NCBI RefSeq assembly: GCF_045679555.1
Contig: NC_092096.1
Location: 28,218,364-28,282,363 of the forward strand
Direction of reading: 5' to 3'
DNA length: 64,000 bases
From: Salvelinus alpinus
Lineage: Eukaryota; Chordata; Actinopteri; Salmoniformes; Salmonidae
A program made the translations under genes and the position numbers. Of the stretch, positions 39,993-52,244 are shown in pieces; the stretch's first letter is position 1; every line of letters begins with the position of its first letter. The notes beneath the pieces were generated by a model, which ran no database searches, was not told the DNA's origin, and saw nothing but the letters and a program-made list of their open reading frames with translations.

Positions 39993-42900
39993 ATGTTTCA
40001 GTTCATGCTGTTCACTACTCTTCTGCTGGGTAAGTTAAATCTAAGAATTTTGCTACATCGCTGGATATGCAGAGATTCACTGAAAACCTGCACTAACACA
40101 CGATTATATTAACAGTATTGCACTTTTCAAGTAGCCTACTTTTGGCCAGCTAAAAGCATATAACCACCGTTCAAGCAACATTATGGACTAAATGTTCAAA
40201 TCCTGTTGCTGCAGGATTATTTTGCTGTGACAATATGGGTGAAATTAAGATCCTACATCTGTATAGTGATTTGTGAATGTTTGGTGGTCTTATGGTTTGA
40301 ATTGCTATGTGGATGCTCTTCCCACAGATTTATCCTCAGTGTCCAACACAGCTGTTCTAGTACGGGATGGATCCTCTGTGACTCTGCTCTGCAAAAACTC
40401 TGACATGAGTAATGCTTGCTGGAGCAGAAAATGTAGTAATTGGTTTTGGTGCGTTGAACCAATAGTGGATGTATCCGGACCTGACATCCTTTTTGGCCCG
40501 ACACACCCTGACAAATACAGTCTCAGAGGAGACCTGAGCATTGGAGAGGTAGACCTCACCCTTTCAAATGTGAAGCCAGCAGATGACGGGACCTACTGCT
40601 GCATGACCAGTGCATCACCAAACCCAATGACCTACCGTCTGAAAATAGTTAATGGCAAGTGGTTTTAAGTCAATGCCCTTAAATTCTGGTCCAGGGAAAG
40701 TACTCCCTTTCTAAGTATGTTTGCCTTTATTGTTGCTTGTGTCACTGACAGTTGTCACAAACAGTATATTTACTATCAACTCACTGCGATACTAGACTTT
40801 TGTCCAACAGCCGCAAATGTCCGATTTTGGAATGTTGAATCATCACTAGAATTGACTTGCCTGGTCAAAATAATGACAATAGCTCATCACATTGATGACT
40901 TCAATGACGCAATAACCCAGATTTGGTTAAGTTTAGGCAAGGACTCAACTTGGTCAGGGTCAGGGCTACTGTTAATTAAGGGAGAAGTTACACGACCATT
41001 AGACCTGATCACGTGATAACACCTGCTCAACAGCCCTCTGGTGGACGAACTGTCATACTGCCTTGGTCAGACGTCCAATAGCGCAGTCTGAGGCTTGCGA
41101 CCTGGCTGACTTGCCTGAACTGTTTTATTTTGTCTTTGTCACACAGGTTGTGTGAGGGAGCTCTTGAAAGATGTTTGTTTCATTTATAATGACATTAAGA
41201 ACTTTGCAAGCCCGAATGCAAACCAATGTCAACTGCACCCAACTTGATGCCTGTCAGTATTTCACATATATTCACAGGTAGACATGTTCAATTGAAATAT
41301 ACAACATTCCAATGGTACAGCTGTTAGTGTAGTTTTTATAACTGTTACTGGTACCCACAGATATCCTATCAAATTACAATATATCTACAAATTCATTGTT
41401 TTATCCAATATTTTACCATATTTGATATGTTTCTAGAATTAAAGCTTTTCTTTACCAATATGGATGATTCTGTTAGAATCTCATTGTGCATTCTAATAAT
41501 TCTGTATGTAATTTTATGCTGCTACCAGTAACACTGATCATATTAGTTCGTAAACCATGAAAAGGAATCTCCAGCTGCACATAGCTTCATAACCTCAACA
41601 GCAAATTTACCACGTGACTGAGTTAGCAATTACACAAACTTTCATATGCAACAGATATCAACATAATCAAAAGATAAAGTCTAACTAAATGTTGATCTTC
41701 TCACAAAGTCGACAGGAGTGCTATCTGAAGGGTTCAGCTGGTGGCAGGGCAATGAATGTGATACACTTAGAAGACAGAGTTTCAGGCTACACCCTTAAAG
41801 ACTGCGAGGAAAAAGGTAAGCACCCCCACCTATTTTTATCTGAAGATCGTTATAAAGACACATTCCGCAGCTTTTCCTTCTCTTTTGGACTACTATCATG
41901 GGTAGTATTCACTAGAACCAAAAAAGGAAGCAAACGGGCCAAACCAGAGCTGTCTGAATTTGTCCAATACGCTATGCAAGTGATGCATTGTTTTCGAGGA
42001 AGTAGCCTTGTCGTTTGTTTTGAATGGTCTTCAGGGCTAAAACTTTACAAAAGCCATCTGGCCATCCACCAACACAAATATAATTATATATACACTACCA
42101 CTCAAACATTTGGATACACCTACTCATTCAGGGGTTTTTCTTTATTTGCACTATTTTCTACATTGTAGAATAATAATGAAGACATAAACTATAAAATAAC
42201 ACATATGGACTCATGTAGTAACCAAAAAAGTGTTTGGTTAAACAAATCTAAATATATTTTATATGTTAGATTCTTCAAAGTAGCCACCCTTTCCCTTGAT
42301 GACAGCTTTGCACAATCTTGGCATTCTCTCAACTAGCTTGACCTGGAATGGTTTTCAAACAGTCTTGAAGGAGTTCCCACATAGGCTGAGCACATGTTGG
42401 CTGCTTTTCCTTCACTCTGCAGTCCAACTAATCCAAAACCATCTCAATTTGGTTGAGGTTGGGTGATTGTGGAGGCCAGTTCATCTGATGCAGCACTCCA
42501 TCACTCTCCTTCTTGGTCAAATAGCCCTTACACAGCCTGGCGGTGTGTTGGGTCATTGTCCTGTTGAAAAACAAATGATGATCCCACTAAGCGCAAACCA
42601 GATGGGATGGCGTATTGCTGCATAATGCTGTTATAGCCATGCTGGTTAAATGTGCATTGAATTCTAAATAAATCAGACAGTGTCACCAGTAAAGCCCCCT
42701 CACACCATCTCCTCCATGCTTCACGTTGGGAACCACACATGCGGAGATCATCCGTTTACCTATTCTGCGTCTCACAAAGATATGGCGGTTGGAACCAAAA
42801 ATTGCTAATTTGGACTCATCAGACCAAAGGACAGATTTCTACCAGTCTATTGTCCATTGCTTGTGTTTCTTGGCCCAAGCAAGTCTCTTCTTCTTATTGG

Positions 42901-44260
42901 TGTCCTTTAGAAGTGGTTTCTTTGCAGCAATTCAACCATGAAGGCCTGATTCACGCAGACTCCTCTGAACAGTTGATGTTGAGATGTGTCTGTTGCTTGA
43001 ACTCTGAAGCATTTATTTGGGCTGAAATCTGAGGTGCAGTTATTCTAATGAATTTATCCTCTGCAACAGAGGGAACTCTGTATACCACCCCTACCTTGTC
43101 ACAACACAACTGATAGGCTCAAACGCATTAAGAAGGTTAAGATATTCCACAAATGGACTTTTAACAAGGCACACCTGTTAATTAAAATGCATTCCAGGTG
43201 ACTACCTCATGAAACTAGTTGAGAGAATGCCAAGAGTGTGCAAAGCTGTCATTAAGGCAAAGGGTGGCTACTTTGAAGAATCTCAAATATAAAATATATT
43301 TTGATTTGTTTAACACTTTTTTGGTTACTACATGATTCCATATGTGTTATTTCATAGTTTTGATGTCTTCAGTATAATTCTACAATGTAGAAAATATAAA
43401 GAAAAGCCCTGAAATGAGTAGGCGTGTCCAACCTTTTCACATATCTTAAATTACTGCGTTTTTACAAATGTTATGATATAATCGTCAACCCCATTGAAAG
43501 GATTAGGGGACATGATACGGAATGAGAGGCAGTTAAGAGGCAGTTACTTTCAAAGGGTATAAGAAACGTTTGTTTTCGTTTTCTGTTGCAAAACCTTTTG
43601 CTACGGTGTGCACTAATGAATAAGAGCCTGATGTCAAGATGTTTCTCTTCACAGGAAAGAAAACTGTAAGCATGGTGAAGATGTTTCTGAAAGTACCTCC
43701 AGGAGTTGACCTTAATGACCCTCTGGTGAAAGAGCAAATTCTCACACAGGTGGGAGGAGAGGTTTCAGGGAGGAACTTTGGATCTTTGCTATAGATTTGC
43801 TATGGCTCTTTTACAGCGTTGTACTGTAGCCTAATCAATGAAGTGAAAAAATACCTCTCAGACATGTGACAACCCTTATACAAATGAGGAAATGGCCATC
43901 AGATCATTTCCTGTGGATCACATCTTTATACAGCATTTGTCATCCATGTTGTTTTAAGATACAGGCAGAGATCGCCCAGACAGATGGAGGTGCATCTGTG
44001 CGATGGAAGGAGCAGCCGGATGGAAAAGTCTTCCAGAAGAAAGAGAAAAAGGAGAGAAAGAAAGAACGTAAGTCAAAAGACACAAGACATGACCACTTGA
44101 ATGTTCCAAGTCTGTTAGTCCATTTGGTTGTTATTCTGGGTTAATACCTCAATATAATGCATCATAATAAAAGTAGCAATACATGTTACAATACCTCTTT
44201 GTGTGTGTGTGCATAATTATCTCTTCAGGACAGTGTGTAAAGAAATCACAGGAATGCTGA
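39993..44260 (+). CDS. Secreted TIM-like IgV / apple-domain protein, partly frameshifted
   Basis: Exons by splice signals and phase: 39993-40029 (signal peptide [13 protein letters not shown]), 40328-40654 (IgV), 41147-41277 and 41709-41815 (apple/PAN halves), 43655-43749, 43959-44067, 44229-44260 (stop). The IgV exon has TIM-family Cys spacing ([21 protein letters not shown]) and [19 protein letters not shown]. It is a 1-1 phase module and uses a GC donor (AATG|GCAAGT). The apple part has [23 protein letters not shown] and VSGYTLKDC. The C-terminal exons ([40 protein letters not shown]) end [11 protein letters not shown] do not recognise that domain. Exon 41147-41277 is 131 nt, one off the length its neighbours need, with a frame change near NQC, so the apple part is either frameshifted or mis-modelled. 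Whether Ig and apple exons form one transcript is inferred from shared phase 1. Confidence 0.6.
42091..43440 (-). mobile_element. Tc1-like transposon, degenerate
   Basis: Long inverted ends: GGTTTTTCTTTATTTGCACT and ACATTGTAGAATAATAATG at the left are mirrored by TAATTCTACAATGTAG and AAAGAAAAGCCCTGAAATGA at the right. Minus-strand transposase debris includes [14 protein letters not shown] (second catalytic Asp). It is broken. It sits in an intron of the Ig/apple gene. Confidence 0.85.
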
Positions 44261-46350
44261 GTGAGACAGGTGACAAAGTGGGCTTCATTTATTTGAAACA
44301 GAAATTAAATTGTTGACGAAGACTTTCTTCTAATTGTTCTGCTTTATCTGAAATGTTACGTCATGTTCAAAGAGTTGTAGTAGGCACAACAGGGCATGTT
44401 GATTTGTTAATCATAATCTGTTCATCAAAGTTGAAGCCTTCATTCTTTTTATGCTTGATTTAACCATGATCAGTCACATTGAGATCTCTTTTTCAAGTGA
44501 GCCCTGGGATTAATGTAGCAATGTGTAACAAAGCTAAATATCCCTATTCAATCAAAGCTAGAAACCAGGCTTCTAGGGTAGGAGAACAACAACCTATTTA
44601 CTCTATGATGAGAAACCATGAATGATTTAATATGCAATAAGTACAACTTTGTATTTCACTTGAAACACAGAGCTTTGAATGTGTGAATTCAAGCATGTTT
44701 ACAGGGCAAAATAATGGTGTCTGAACTTTATTGAGTATGGGCTAAGTGTGTGCTTAACAAATGTTCTAAAGATAATTATATTTGAAAACGCATGCAATGT
44801 CAACATTCCAGACTATAAATTATGTCAAACACTTTAAACTGTTCACATTAGATATGCAGAATTGTCGCAGTGCAACAAATAAAACTTCCACATGGTATTT
44901 TCTCTTCACTGAAAACATGGTGACTCTGACCATGTTGGACTTATAGACCATAACTGGTCAAGTGTTTTTATTTTAGTAAGTTAAAGATAAGTTTCAGTAT
45001 AGTTTTGTTTGTCAAACCTTGCCTTGTTTTATTTCAGTTTACGAAATAGTTTTCATGATTCGTTTTCGTATTAGTTTGCTGTAATAATCTTCTTCCACAC
45101 AGCCTTGAACATCATGCGGCTCGCTCGGGCCGAGTATGGGGCAGGTCCTTTCCAGGTCTCCCAGTGGAGGCCGGAGGCCCAGCCGATGTGTTCGCCGGCG
45201 GGGTGCCAGTCTCCGTTTAGGCTGGCAGAGCCACAGCGACTGTACCACCACCCTCCTCCTCCCTCCGAGAAGCTGCACGTGTTCTCGGCGATGTCGCCAA
45301 AGATGCAGGGCGAGCAGCCATCATTGTCCTTGTCGTTTGTGCTGAAGCCAAAGCCATTTTGGTCAATGCCGGCGTATTTCCCACGGATGGCGTCACCTAC
45401 GGAGAGACAGGGAGTGATGAAGAGAGAGTACATCAGTTCTACTTCACTCTTGATTGTATTGACTTCCAAAGGATACACCATTTAAGAATATCAACCCAGA
45501 ATACATATCATATGACATATATGTGATGTGTAGAGGTCCCATTGCTGCCACCAAATGTGAAATAACTATAACACTGAAGTAAATAATATGCCCACTGTCA
45601 CCTTGTGCTGTTGAAATCACATTTATCTGCGTTGCCCCTGTAGGCTCCAACGTTCAGCTTATAGGCCTCCTTCTCCGTGCCCAGACGGAAGTCACTGTAC
45701 TCAGCGAAGGCAGTGCCCCCTTCAAAGTCCCACAGATCGACCCACATGGTCGATCTCAGCCCCCGACCCCCCTTGGTTAGAGCAAACACCTTACTCAGAC
45801 CCAGCCAGTGGTCCTCTAGGAAACAACAGCAAAGAGAACTGAATTGAGAAGGGAAAAATGTACATAACATAACACTGCAGCATGCGGAACCCTCTATGAT
45901 AGGTTGACTTAGAAGTAAACATGAGCATTATAAACAAATTCATTTCAATGTTTGCAACATTGCCTCAGTAAACTACACAGTTTTCAGTATCAGTTGCTGG
46001 TGGAATGTGAGGTGCTCAGAGGGACCATTCCTTACTCTGTAGATTTCCAAAGCCTTATTCGTACTTGGCCCACTTCCTGTTGAAAAGAACCTCTGCCACA
46101 GAGCGCCTCTGAAAGACTGTCCAGCCTCCGTCCGCACGCAAGCATTTCACAAAACACCTGAATTCAATATCAATGTACTTTTGAATCAACTATGTTTTTG
46201 ACAAGTTGTTTTGTTGTGAACAAAACGGTCCAAGAATGGAACCTTGTGGAACTCCATTAACTCTTGCAAGCCTGGCAACACCTTCAACATTCTATAGCTA
46301 AGCTTTACCGCCCCTGTGTGGTTGTGTAACCAAATGACAATAGTAGATAT

Positions 46351-47888
46351 TAGTGATGCACCAATATGATATTTTTGTCCGATACCGATATTTTCCTTGC
46401 CAAAAAAAACGATACCGATAACCAATATTAAAAATTTTAGCGGCCTTTTAAGCATTCTAGTACAGTTAAATAGTTAACACACACACACACACACACATGG
46501 ATGCAGCGGTCTAAGGCACTGCATCTCAGTGCAAGAGGCGTCACTACAGTCACTGGTTCGAATCCAGGCTGTATCACATCCGGCCGTGATTGGGAGTCCC
46601 ATAGGGCGGCGCACAATTGGCCTAGCGTCGTACGGATTTGGCCGGAGTAGGCCATCATTGTAAATAAAAATGTGTTCTTAACTGACTTGCCAAGTTAAAT
46701 AAAGGTTACACACACACCACACCACACTGACCAAAAAGTTATTTTGTTGGCATTTACGTATGTCCCCATTACCAGTAAAACATAATCAAACCTATTTTTT
46801 TAACTTCCTTGCTGTGCTCTTTCATGGTTAATATGTTCAGTTGTTTCATTCTCAACCAGGATTTCATCATACATGTCAAGCAGTGAAGTTTCAGCTCTGT
46901 CTGTCCATGGCCTCTCTTCCTCTGTGCGCACTGTCACTGTGTCCGTTTCCATCTTGTCCTGTTGTGTATATAACATTTCACATAAACCCTGTTTCTGGTC
47001 TGGATCGAAGTAGCGGTCCTTGTACCTAGCATTGAGCATGGTGGTGACACAGTAAAGAGGCTCAGAGAGAATGCCACCAAATCGCTTGTTCATAGCCTTG
47101 AGTACTTTTGTAAGTTTTAACCCCACGGTCTGTGTCGGCAGTTTAGTTGAGCAGGCGTTTCAATACAGAGGGTATCACGTCTGCTGCAGACGCAGTTGAT
47201 TAGCTAATTTATCGAGTCAGTTGTTCGAATGGCGCTAGGAGTGTTCATGTTTCAAACATGTTCTCAAATGCCATTGAAATGGCAGCAGCGGTAGGAGAAC
47301 CAGCACATTCATGAGCATGCAATACGGCTTTCCTCAGTACGAAATCCTCGTCGACCCACTGTGCTGTCAGACTCAGCATGCTCATAGGGCTGACATCGCT
47401 GGTCCAAATGTCAGTTGTGACGCCCATAGCAAGTAGCTCACAGATGCACATTTCAACAAAACTGTGTAACTCCGGTAGGGCAACATCTGAAAAATAGTGT
47501 GTACCGGGGCTCGACCAGTCGGTGAAAGCCAACATCATCCACGACAGAGGACGGTTGATTGTCAACTGCAATGAAACCATTATCTTGGCGTTAATGGATT
47601 TCGCCTTTGAGTTGTCTCGCTGAAATGTTCTTACTCTTTCAAATGACTGCTGGACTTGAACTTGTTTAGTTGTTGGAAGTGTGCGCTTAGTATTTTTCTG
47701 CTTTTGTTCTGTGTAACGCTGTACTTTCGTGGCGTCATTACGTCATCTACCTACGTTATATAGGTATGCACATCAGCTTTGACATCGGTTTTGCACGTCA
47801 GCGTTAAACAAGACATTGGGCCGATGTTGGCATTTTTAGCTAATATCGTCCGATTCCGATATGCTCACCGATATATTGTGCATCCCTA
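46351..47888 (-). mobile_element. hAT (ZBED-like) transposon with 8-bp target duplication
   Basis: Ends TAGTGATGCACCAATATGAT and ATATATTGTGCATCCCTA are inverted. Flanks are the 8-bp repeat GTAGATAT at 46343-46350 and 47889-47896, the hAT hallmark. The minus strand codes transposase pieces (VTTDIWTSDVSPMSMLSL, LTAQWVDEDF; then LYCVTTMLNARYKDRYF). The frame is broken and the C-terminal dimerisation block is not intact. The equivalent intron of FReD copy 2 lacks it, so it inserted after the duplication. A SINE is nested at 46495-46712. Confidence 0.88.
46495..46712 (+). mobile_element. tRNA-derived SINE nested in the hAT element
   Basis: The head GCAGCGGTCTAAGGCACTGC is followed by a B box, GGTTCGAATCCAGGCTG, then GGCGGCGCACAATTGGCC and a tail TTGCCAAGTTAAATAAAGGTT. 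This is a common salmonid tRNA-SINE; CA-rich runs flank both ends. Confidence 0.8.
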
Positions 47889-48331
47889 GTAGATATAGTA
47901 CCTGGCCTAAATATTTTGATGTTTCCATACCTTAAAGGGGGATGTGACTCCTGCAGGCTGAATGACATAAACTCCACTGGTGGCTCGAGGGGAGAGAGTT
48001 TTGATCTGTGTGCAATCTGTCCCTAAAACAAGCAAACACACATGCACATACACAATAACATATTGAAAAAGACAGGGGTTAGGGTAAGAATGGTTGTCTC
48101 TTGTGTTTTTCATGTAAGTAAAACAAATAAGTGTTACATTTACCTTGAACAACTAAAGGTTTTTTCTGGACCTGTACAAAACCAGCAGATAAGTAATGGT
48201 TACTCCCAGGTTTAAAGGGAATAACATTTTTCATGTTTATCAGTGTTGACTGACTGTATATTTACCTGAGTCTGGTCAGTGAGGCAGATGAGACAGACAA
48301 CCAGTCCACAAAAAATGATCCTATTCCACAT

Positions 48332-49120
48332 TTTGTCAAATTTTCTGAGAGAGAGGGAGAAAGAGAGGGGGAGAGTGATGAGAGAGGGGGGGGGGAGTGA
48401 TGAGAGCGAGAGGGACAGAGAGACAGAGAGAGAGGGAGCGATGAGAATGTCATTTTATTTTCAGCTTTTTCCTTTTAATGGATATCATTGATATCACATG
48501 ATTTTTTTTATTGTAATCCCACCAAAATTATCATATTTTTGAAATGGCTAAAAAGACTGATATTAATGTCTAATTTATCTAAAATCTTAGCAAACTAGTG
48601 TCAAATATCACAACATTATCACAGAGAACCTGAAACTTCACCATTTCCACTCCACTCACAACATAGTGGTCACCATACATGTACCCTTGAAATTCAGTTT
48701 GACCCAATTAGGCGGAAATTAAACAGTTAAATACTAGTTAGACATTTCACACAGGATACATATTATGTAAGTTATTATAATCATGCATGTGACTAATAAA
48801 TGTAGAGAACCTACCTACTCCTGTGTATTCCGTTACGGTCTATGGTCTACTCCCAGTCAGTTTAAAGTTCATTCAGAGAGGGTTTCCTGTAAACGTATTT
48901 ATTTAGGTTGAGGGTGCGGAGCCGTAGGTAATCCCCCGTTCCGTCCCTGTCCCACCCCCGTGGATCCCCTGGAAAGATCCTTATCATGATCTGTGCATGT
49001 GTTTCTTTATCGCAACCATTTGTCACGGTCAGAATACATGACAATAAAAGTAATCTGATTACTTTTGGACACTCCTCAGTTTATGCTGTAGACCAATCAG
49101 TTCCCTCTAACACTGCTCTG
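48332..49120. other. Upstream of FReD copy 1
   Basis: Includes a GA-rich stretch with a G run at 48350-48440 immediately 5' of the start codon, repeated at the same place in copy 2 with a longer G run. The rest is the copy-1 promoter side, similar to 60830-61620. Confidence 0.5.
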
Positions 49121-49127
49121 TGGATGC

Positions 49128-50290
49128 TCTTCCCTCAGATTTATCCTCAGTGTCCAACACCGATGTTCTAGAATGGGATGGCTCCTCTGTGACTCTGCAA
49201 AAACTCTGACATGAGTAATGCTTGCTGGAGCAGAAAAATGTCATTGGTTTCGATGCATTGAACCCATAGTGGAGGTATCAGGACCCAAAAAATGTTTTGT
49301 CTTGACACACCCTGCCAAACACAGCCTCAGAGGTGACCAGATGGGTAACCCTACGAAGCAGGTTCGAGGTGGTAGCGAGGTAACTCTGCAACTCTGAAAA
49401 ACTGGTCTTACAAAAGTGGCTCACCTTTTAGCCAGGTCAATTTCTATTGCAACAAATCCTTCAGAAGTAGCCTGCTCCGGGGCAGGCTAACTCCTCTTAA
49501 ATATATCACATTACACATTTAGTAATGACATAATGCAATTTAAACTAGCTAGGAGAAAGGTGCTTGTGGTTGTGCATTGATAAGCTCACAAGTCGACCAT
49601 TAACGATAAGTAAAACAATAAAGACAGCACTTCTAAAATACTATTTCATACCATAGCTTGCAGAATTTGCAAGATAACTTTTTCTTTCACTTTGATTTCA
49701 GTACAAATTAAAATGTGGCAGACTTGCCCATGGATTTATGTTTTAACATTGTCTCAATTAAGATTTTGGTGTGTGATCAGCCGTGTGCGACATGCAAGCG
49801 GAGTTACAAGTCTGCTAGAGGTTGTAGTACGGATTAACCCTGAGCTGGAACATGAAGCTAACTGAAGCTGGTTAGCTTTAGAAAACCCTGAGTAGATGTA
49901 GCTTGCTTCGTAGGATACCCTTCTGAGCACTGGAGAGGTAGACCTCACCTACAGCTGCATGACCAGAGCTTCTCCAGACCAGCTGACCTACCATCTGAAG
50001 ATAGTTAATGGCAAGTCGTTTTAAGTCAACGTCCTTCAATTGTGGTCCAGGGAAAGTACTCCCTTTTCTAAGTATGTGTTTGCCTTTGTTGCTTGTGTCA
50101 CTGACAGTTGTCACAAACAGTATATTTACTATCAACTCACTGCGATACTAGACGTTTATCCAACAGTCGCAAATGTCGGATTTTGGAACGTTGAATTATG
50201 ACAAGAATTTACTTGCCTTGTCAAAATAATGACATTAGCTTATCAAAATGATGATTCAATTTCACAATAACCCAGGTGAAGTTAAGCCAA
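49128..50290 (+). pseudogene. Degraded TIM-like Ig exon, duplicate of 40328-40654
   Basis: Starts with the same TTATCCTCAGTGTCCAAC and keeps GACATGAGTAATGCTTGCTGG, but has lost CTCTGC (one core Cys), carries further small indels and is split by a MITE (49338-49923). The segment after the MITE resumes at GAGCACTGGAGAGGTAGACC and keeps the GC donor TTAATGGCAAGT. Similarity to the first copy continues to about 50290, and a piece near 50840-50910 matches 40965-41015. No apple or C-terminal exons were found downstream. A pseudogene. Confidence 0.85.
49338..49923. mobile_element. MITE inserted in the Ig pseudogene
   Basis: Inverted ends GGGTAACCCTACGAAGCAGG at the left and GCTTGCTTCGTAGGATACCC at the right. 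About 580 bp with no coding content. Its limits are given by comparison with the uninterrupted exon at 40328-40654. Confidence 0.75.
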
Positions 50291-51525
50291 CGCTTCAACT
50301 TGGTTAAAGTGCAATTGGCACGTGTTTTTCTGTAGCTCATTAGAAAAACAAGATTTCAGTCTTGGAGGTGTTTCCTGACTGATTCTGCATTTGGTTAATG
50401 ATTTTTGTCCACCATGAGACACTGTAGCCTATTTCACTTCCTAAAAATCCCCAGAATGAATCTAAAATAACTCAATAAATCTGTAATTATTTTTTCCATT
50501 ATAACTAAGGTGTTTGGGGCAGTTTTTCTCAAGTAAAAAATTGTGCAACGTGTTGTCTTATGAAAACAGAGTCGTAGATGCTAGGCAGGTCTGTCTCACT
50601 GTCTATGCTATTGGGTAGAGAGCAATCACCACAACTGTTCACCCCATGTTAGTGGGCAAATGGACATTTTTAAATTGAAACCCAACGTTAATTCAGCTGT
50701 TATGACGCACTGATGTTCCAAACTCCGACTTGACCAAAATTAGAAGTAAATTTTGACACTAAAATAACTGTTTCTGACTCATATTGATGCCACATAGGCC
50801 ACTTTTAAAGGGATTTGTGTCTTTTTAAAGGGAGTCACTCTTTAAGGTTAGGGCTATGGTTAAGGGAGAAGTTACACGACAGTTAGACCTGATCAGGTGA
50901 TTCTGTGCATGCGTGTAGCCAGCTAACGTCGCCATGATATCGCCTTCATGTGTAGTCAGGGATTTATATTCGCTGTGAAAGTGACAGCTGCTTATGCTTT
51001 ACTTCAGTATCCTTTCCCATGCTGTTTTGAATGGGCTTCAAGATTATATAATAAAATTCATTAAAAACACTGTCATTTAAGATATTGTAGTGAACAGCAG
51101 GGCAGGGATGTGAAACAGGGATTGACACTAAGGGTTGCCCTATTGTCTGCGGGAAGTGTACTGAGCAGTCGTACTAGTTGAGCCTACTCTGAGGTTGCCC
51201 CATTGGGCAGGCAATTTTTCTTTTTTTTAAACAACCAAACTGCAAATAATTCCAGTCTAAAACTGATCTTTCTCGTTCCTCCCCATTTTTTATTTTTATT
51301 TTTTACTGACCACTAAAATACAAAGAATTCCACAACTGATCGTTCTGGTCACTCGGTCAAGTGATTATAATCTTTGGGCAACCAAAAAAGATTCCTGACT
51401 TGTCCTACGGGCAACTGCCTTTCAAACCTTCACATCAATCCCTGCAAACACCTTACGCATCACGCCAATAGGGTTAACTCACATGGTGGGAATTGTAACG
51501 TGGCTCATATAGCGAGGATTGCTAC
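50291..51525. other. Non-coding flank of the Ig pseudogene
   Basis: Partly similar to 40800-41020, otherwise AT-rich with no gene recognised. Confidence 0.35.
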
Positions 51526-51527
51526 AA

Positions 51528-52066
51528 TATACACTGATTATAAAAACATTAGGAACACATGCTTTTTCCTTGACATAGACCAACCACGTGAATCCAGTTG
51601 AAAGCTATGATGCCTGATTGATGTCACCTACTAAATCAACTTCAATCAGTGTAGATGAAGGGGAGGAGACAGGTTAAATAATGATTTTTAAGCCTGGAGA
51701 CATGGATTGTGTATGTGTGCCATTCAGAGGGTGAAGACAAAATATTTAAGGGCCTTTGAACGTGGTATGGTAGTACGTGCGAGGCGCATCGGTTTCAGTG
51801 TGTCAGGATCTGCAATGCTGCTGGGTTTTTCACACTCAACAGTTTCCCGTGTGTATCAACAATGGTCCAACACCCAAAGGACATCCAGCCAACTTGACAC
51901 AACTGTGGGAAGCATTGGAGTCAACATGGGCCAGAATCCCTGTGGAACGCTTCGACACTTTGTAGGGTCCATACCCTAACGAATGGAGGCATGTTCTGAG
52001 GGCAAAAGGGGGGTGCAACTCAATATTAGGAAGGTGTTCTCAATATTTTGTACACTCAGTATATAT
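51528..52066 (+). mobile_element. Tc1-like transposon, internally deleted
   Basis: Left end CACTGATTATAAAAACATTAGG and right end TATTTTGTACACTCAGTATA. Coding debris FERGMVVRARRIGFSVSG and STVSRVYQQWSNTQRTSS is the N-terminal DNA-binding part; the catalytic middle is gone. Confidence 0.75.
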
Positions 52067-52244
52067 ATGTTTTTTTCAATCACTTTGGCACATTTATGAA
52101 ATGTAAGTGGTATATTTACAAAACTCGAATTTTACTTTTAATGCCCTGTGTTTTATGTTCAGAATCTTTGATGAGCACAATTTGGTTTTGAACACTTCCA
52201 CCACAGAGTCATTAATGCAAAATCTTTTTTGTTTGTTTATGTGA

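Larger units (their letters stand above)
45071..48331 (-). pseudogene. Fibrinogen-related (FReD) secreted protein gene, copy 1, disrupted
   Basis: Paralogue of the intact gene at 57590-60813, same exon plan: 48331-48266 (signal peptide [17 protein letters not shown]), 48171-48144, 48022-47931, 46157-46036, 45815-45627, 45396-45071. Compared with the intact copy, the 46157-46036 exon is 122 nt instead of 118 (a 4-bp gain after CEML shifts frame), and its original frame also meets a TAA after the KWA motif. The donor of the 45815-45627 exon reads AT instead of GT. The C-terminus is altered to FKAVWKKIITAN. The last exon still reads as a fibrinogen domain ([31 protein letters not shown]). A hAT element fills intron 3. 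Most likely a pseudogene, though a truncated product cannot be excluded. Confidence 0.82.

Noticed and set aside
45105-45485. Plus-strand open frame opposite the FReD last exon (also at 57471-58052)
   Set aside because: Shadow of the GC-rich minus-strand exon; no family features, and the minus strand reads as a clear fibrinogen domain.
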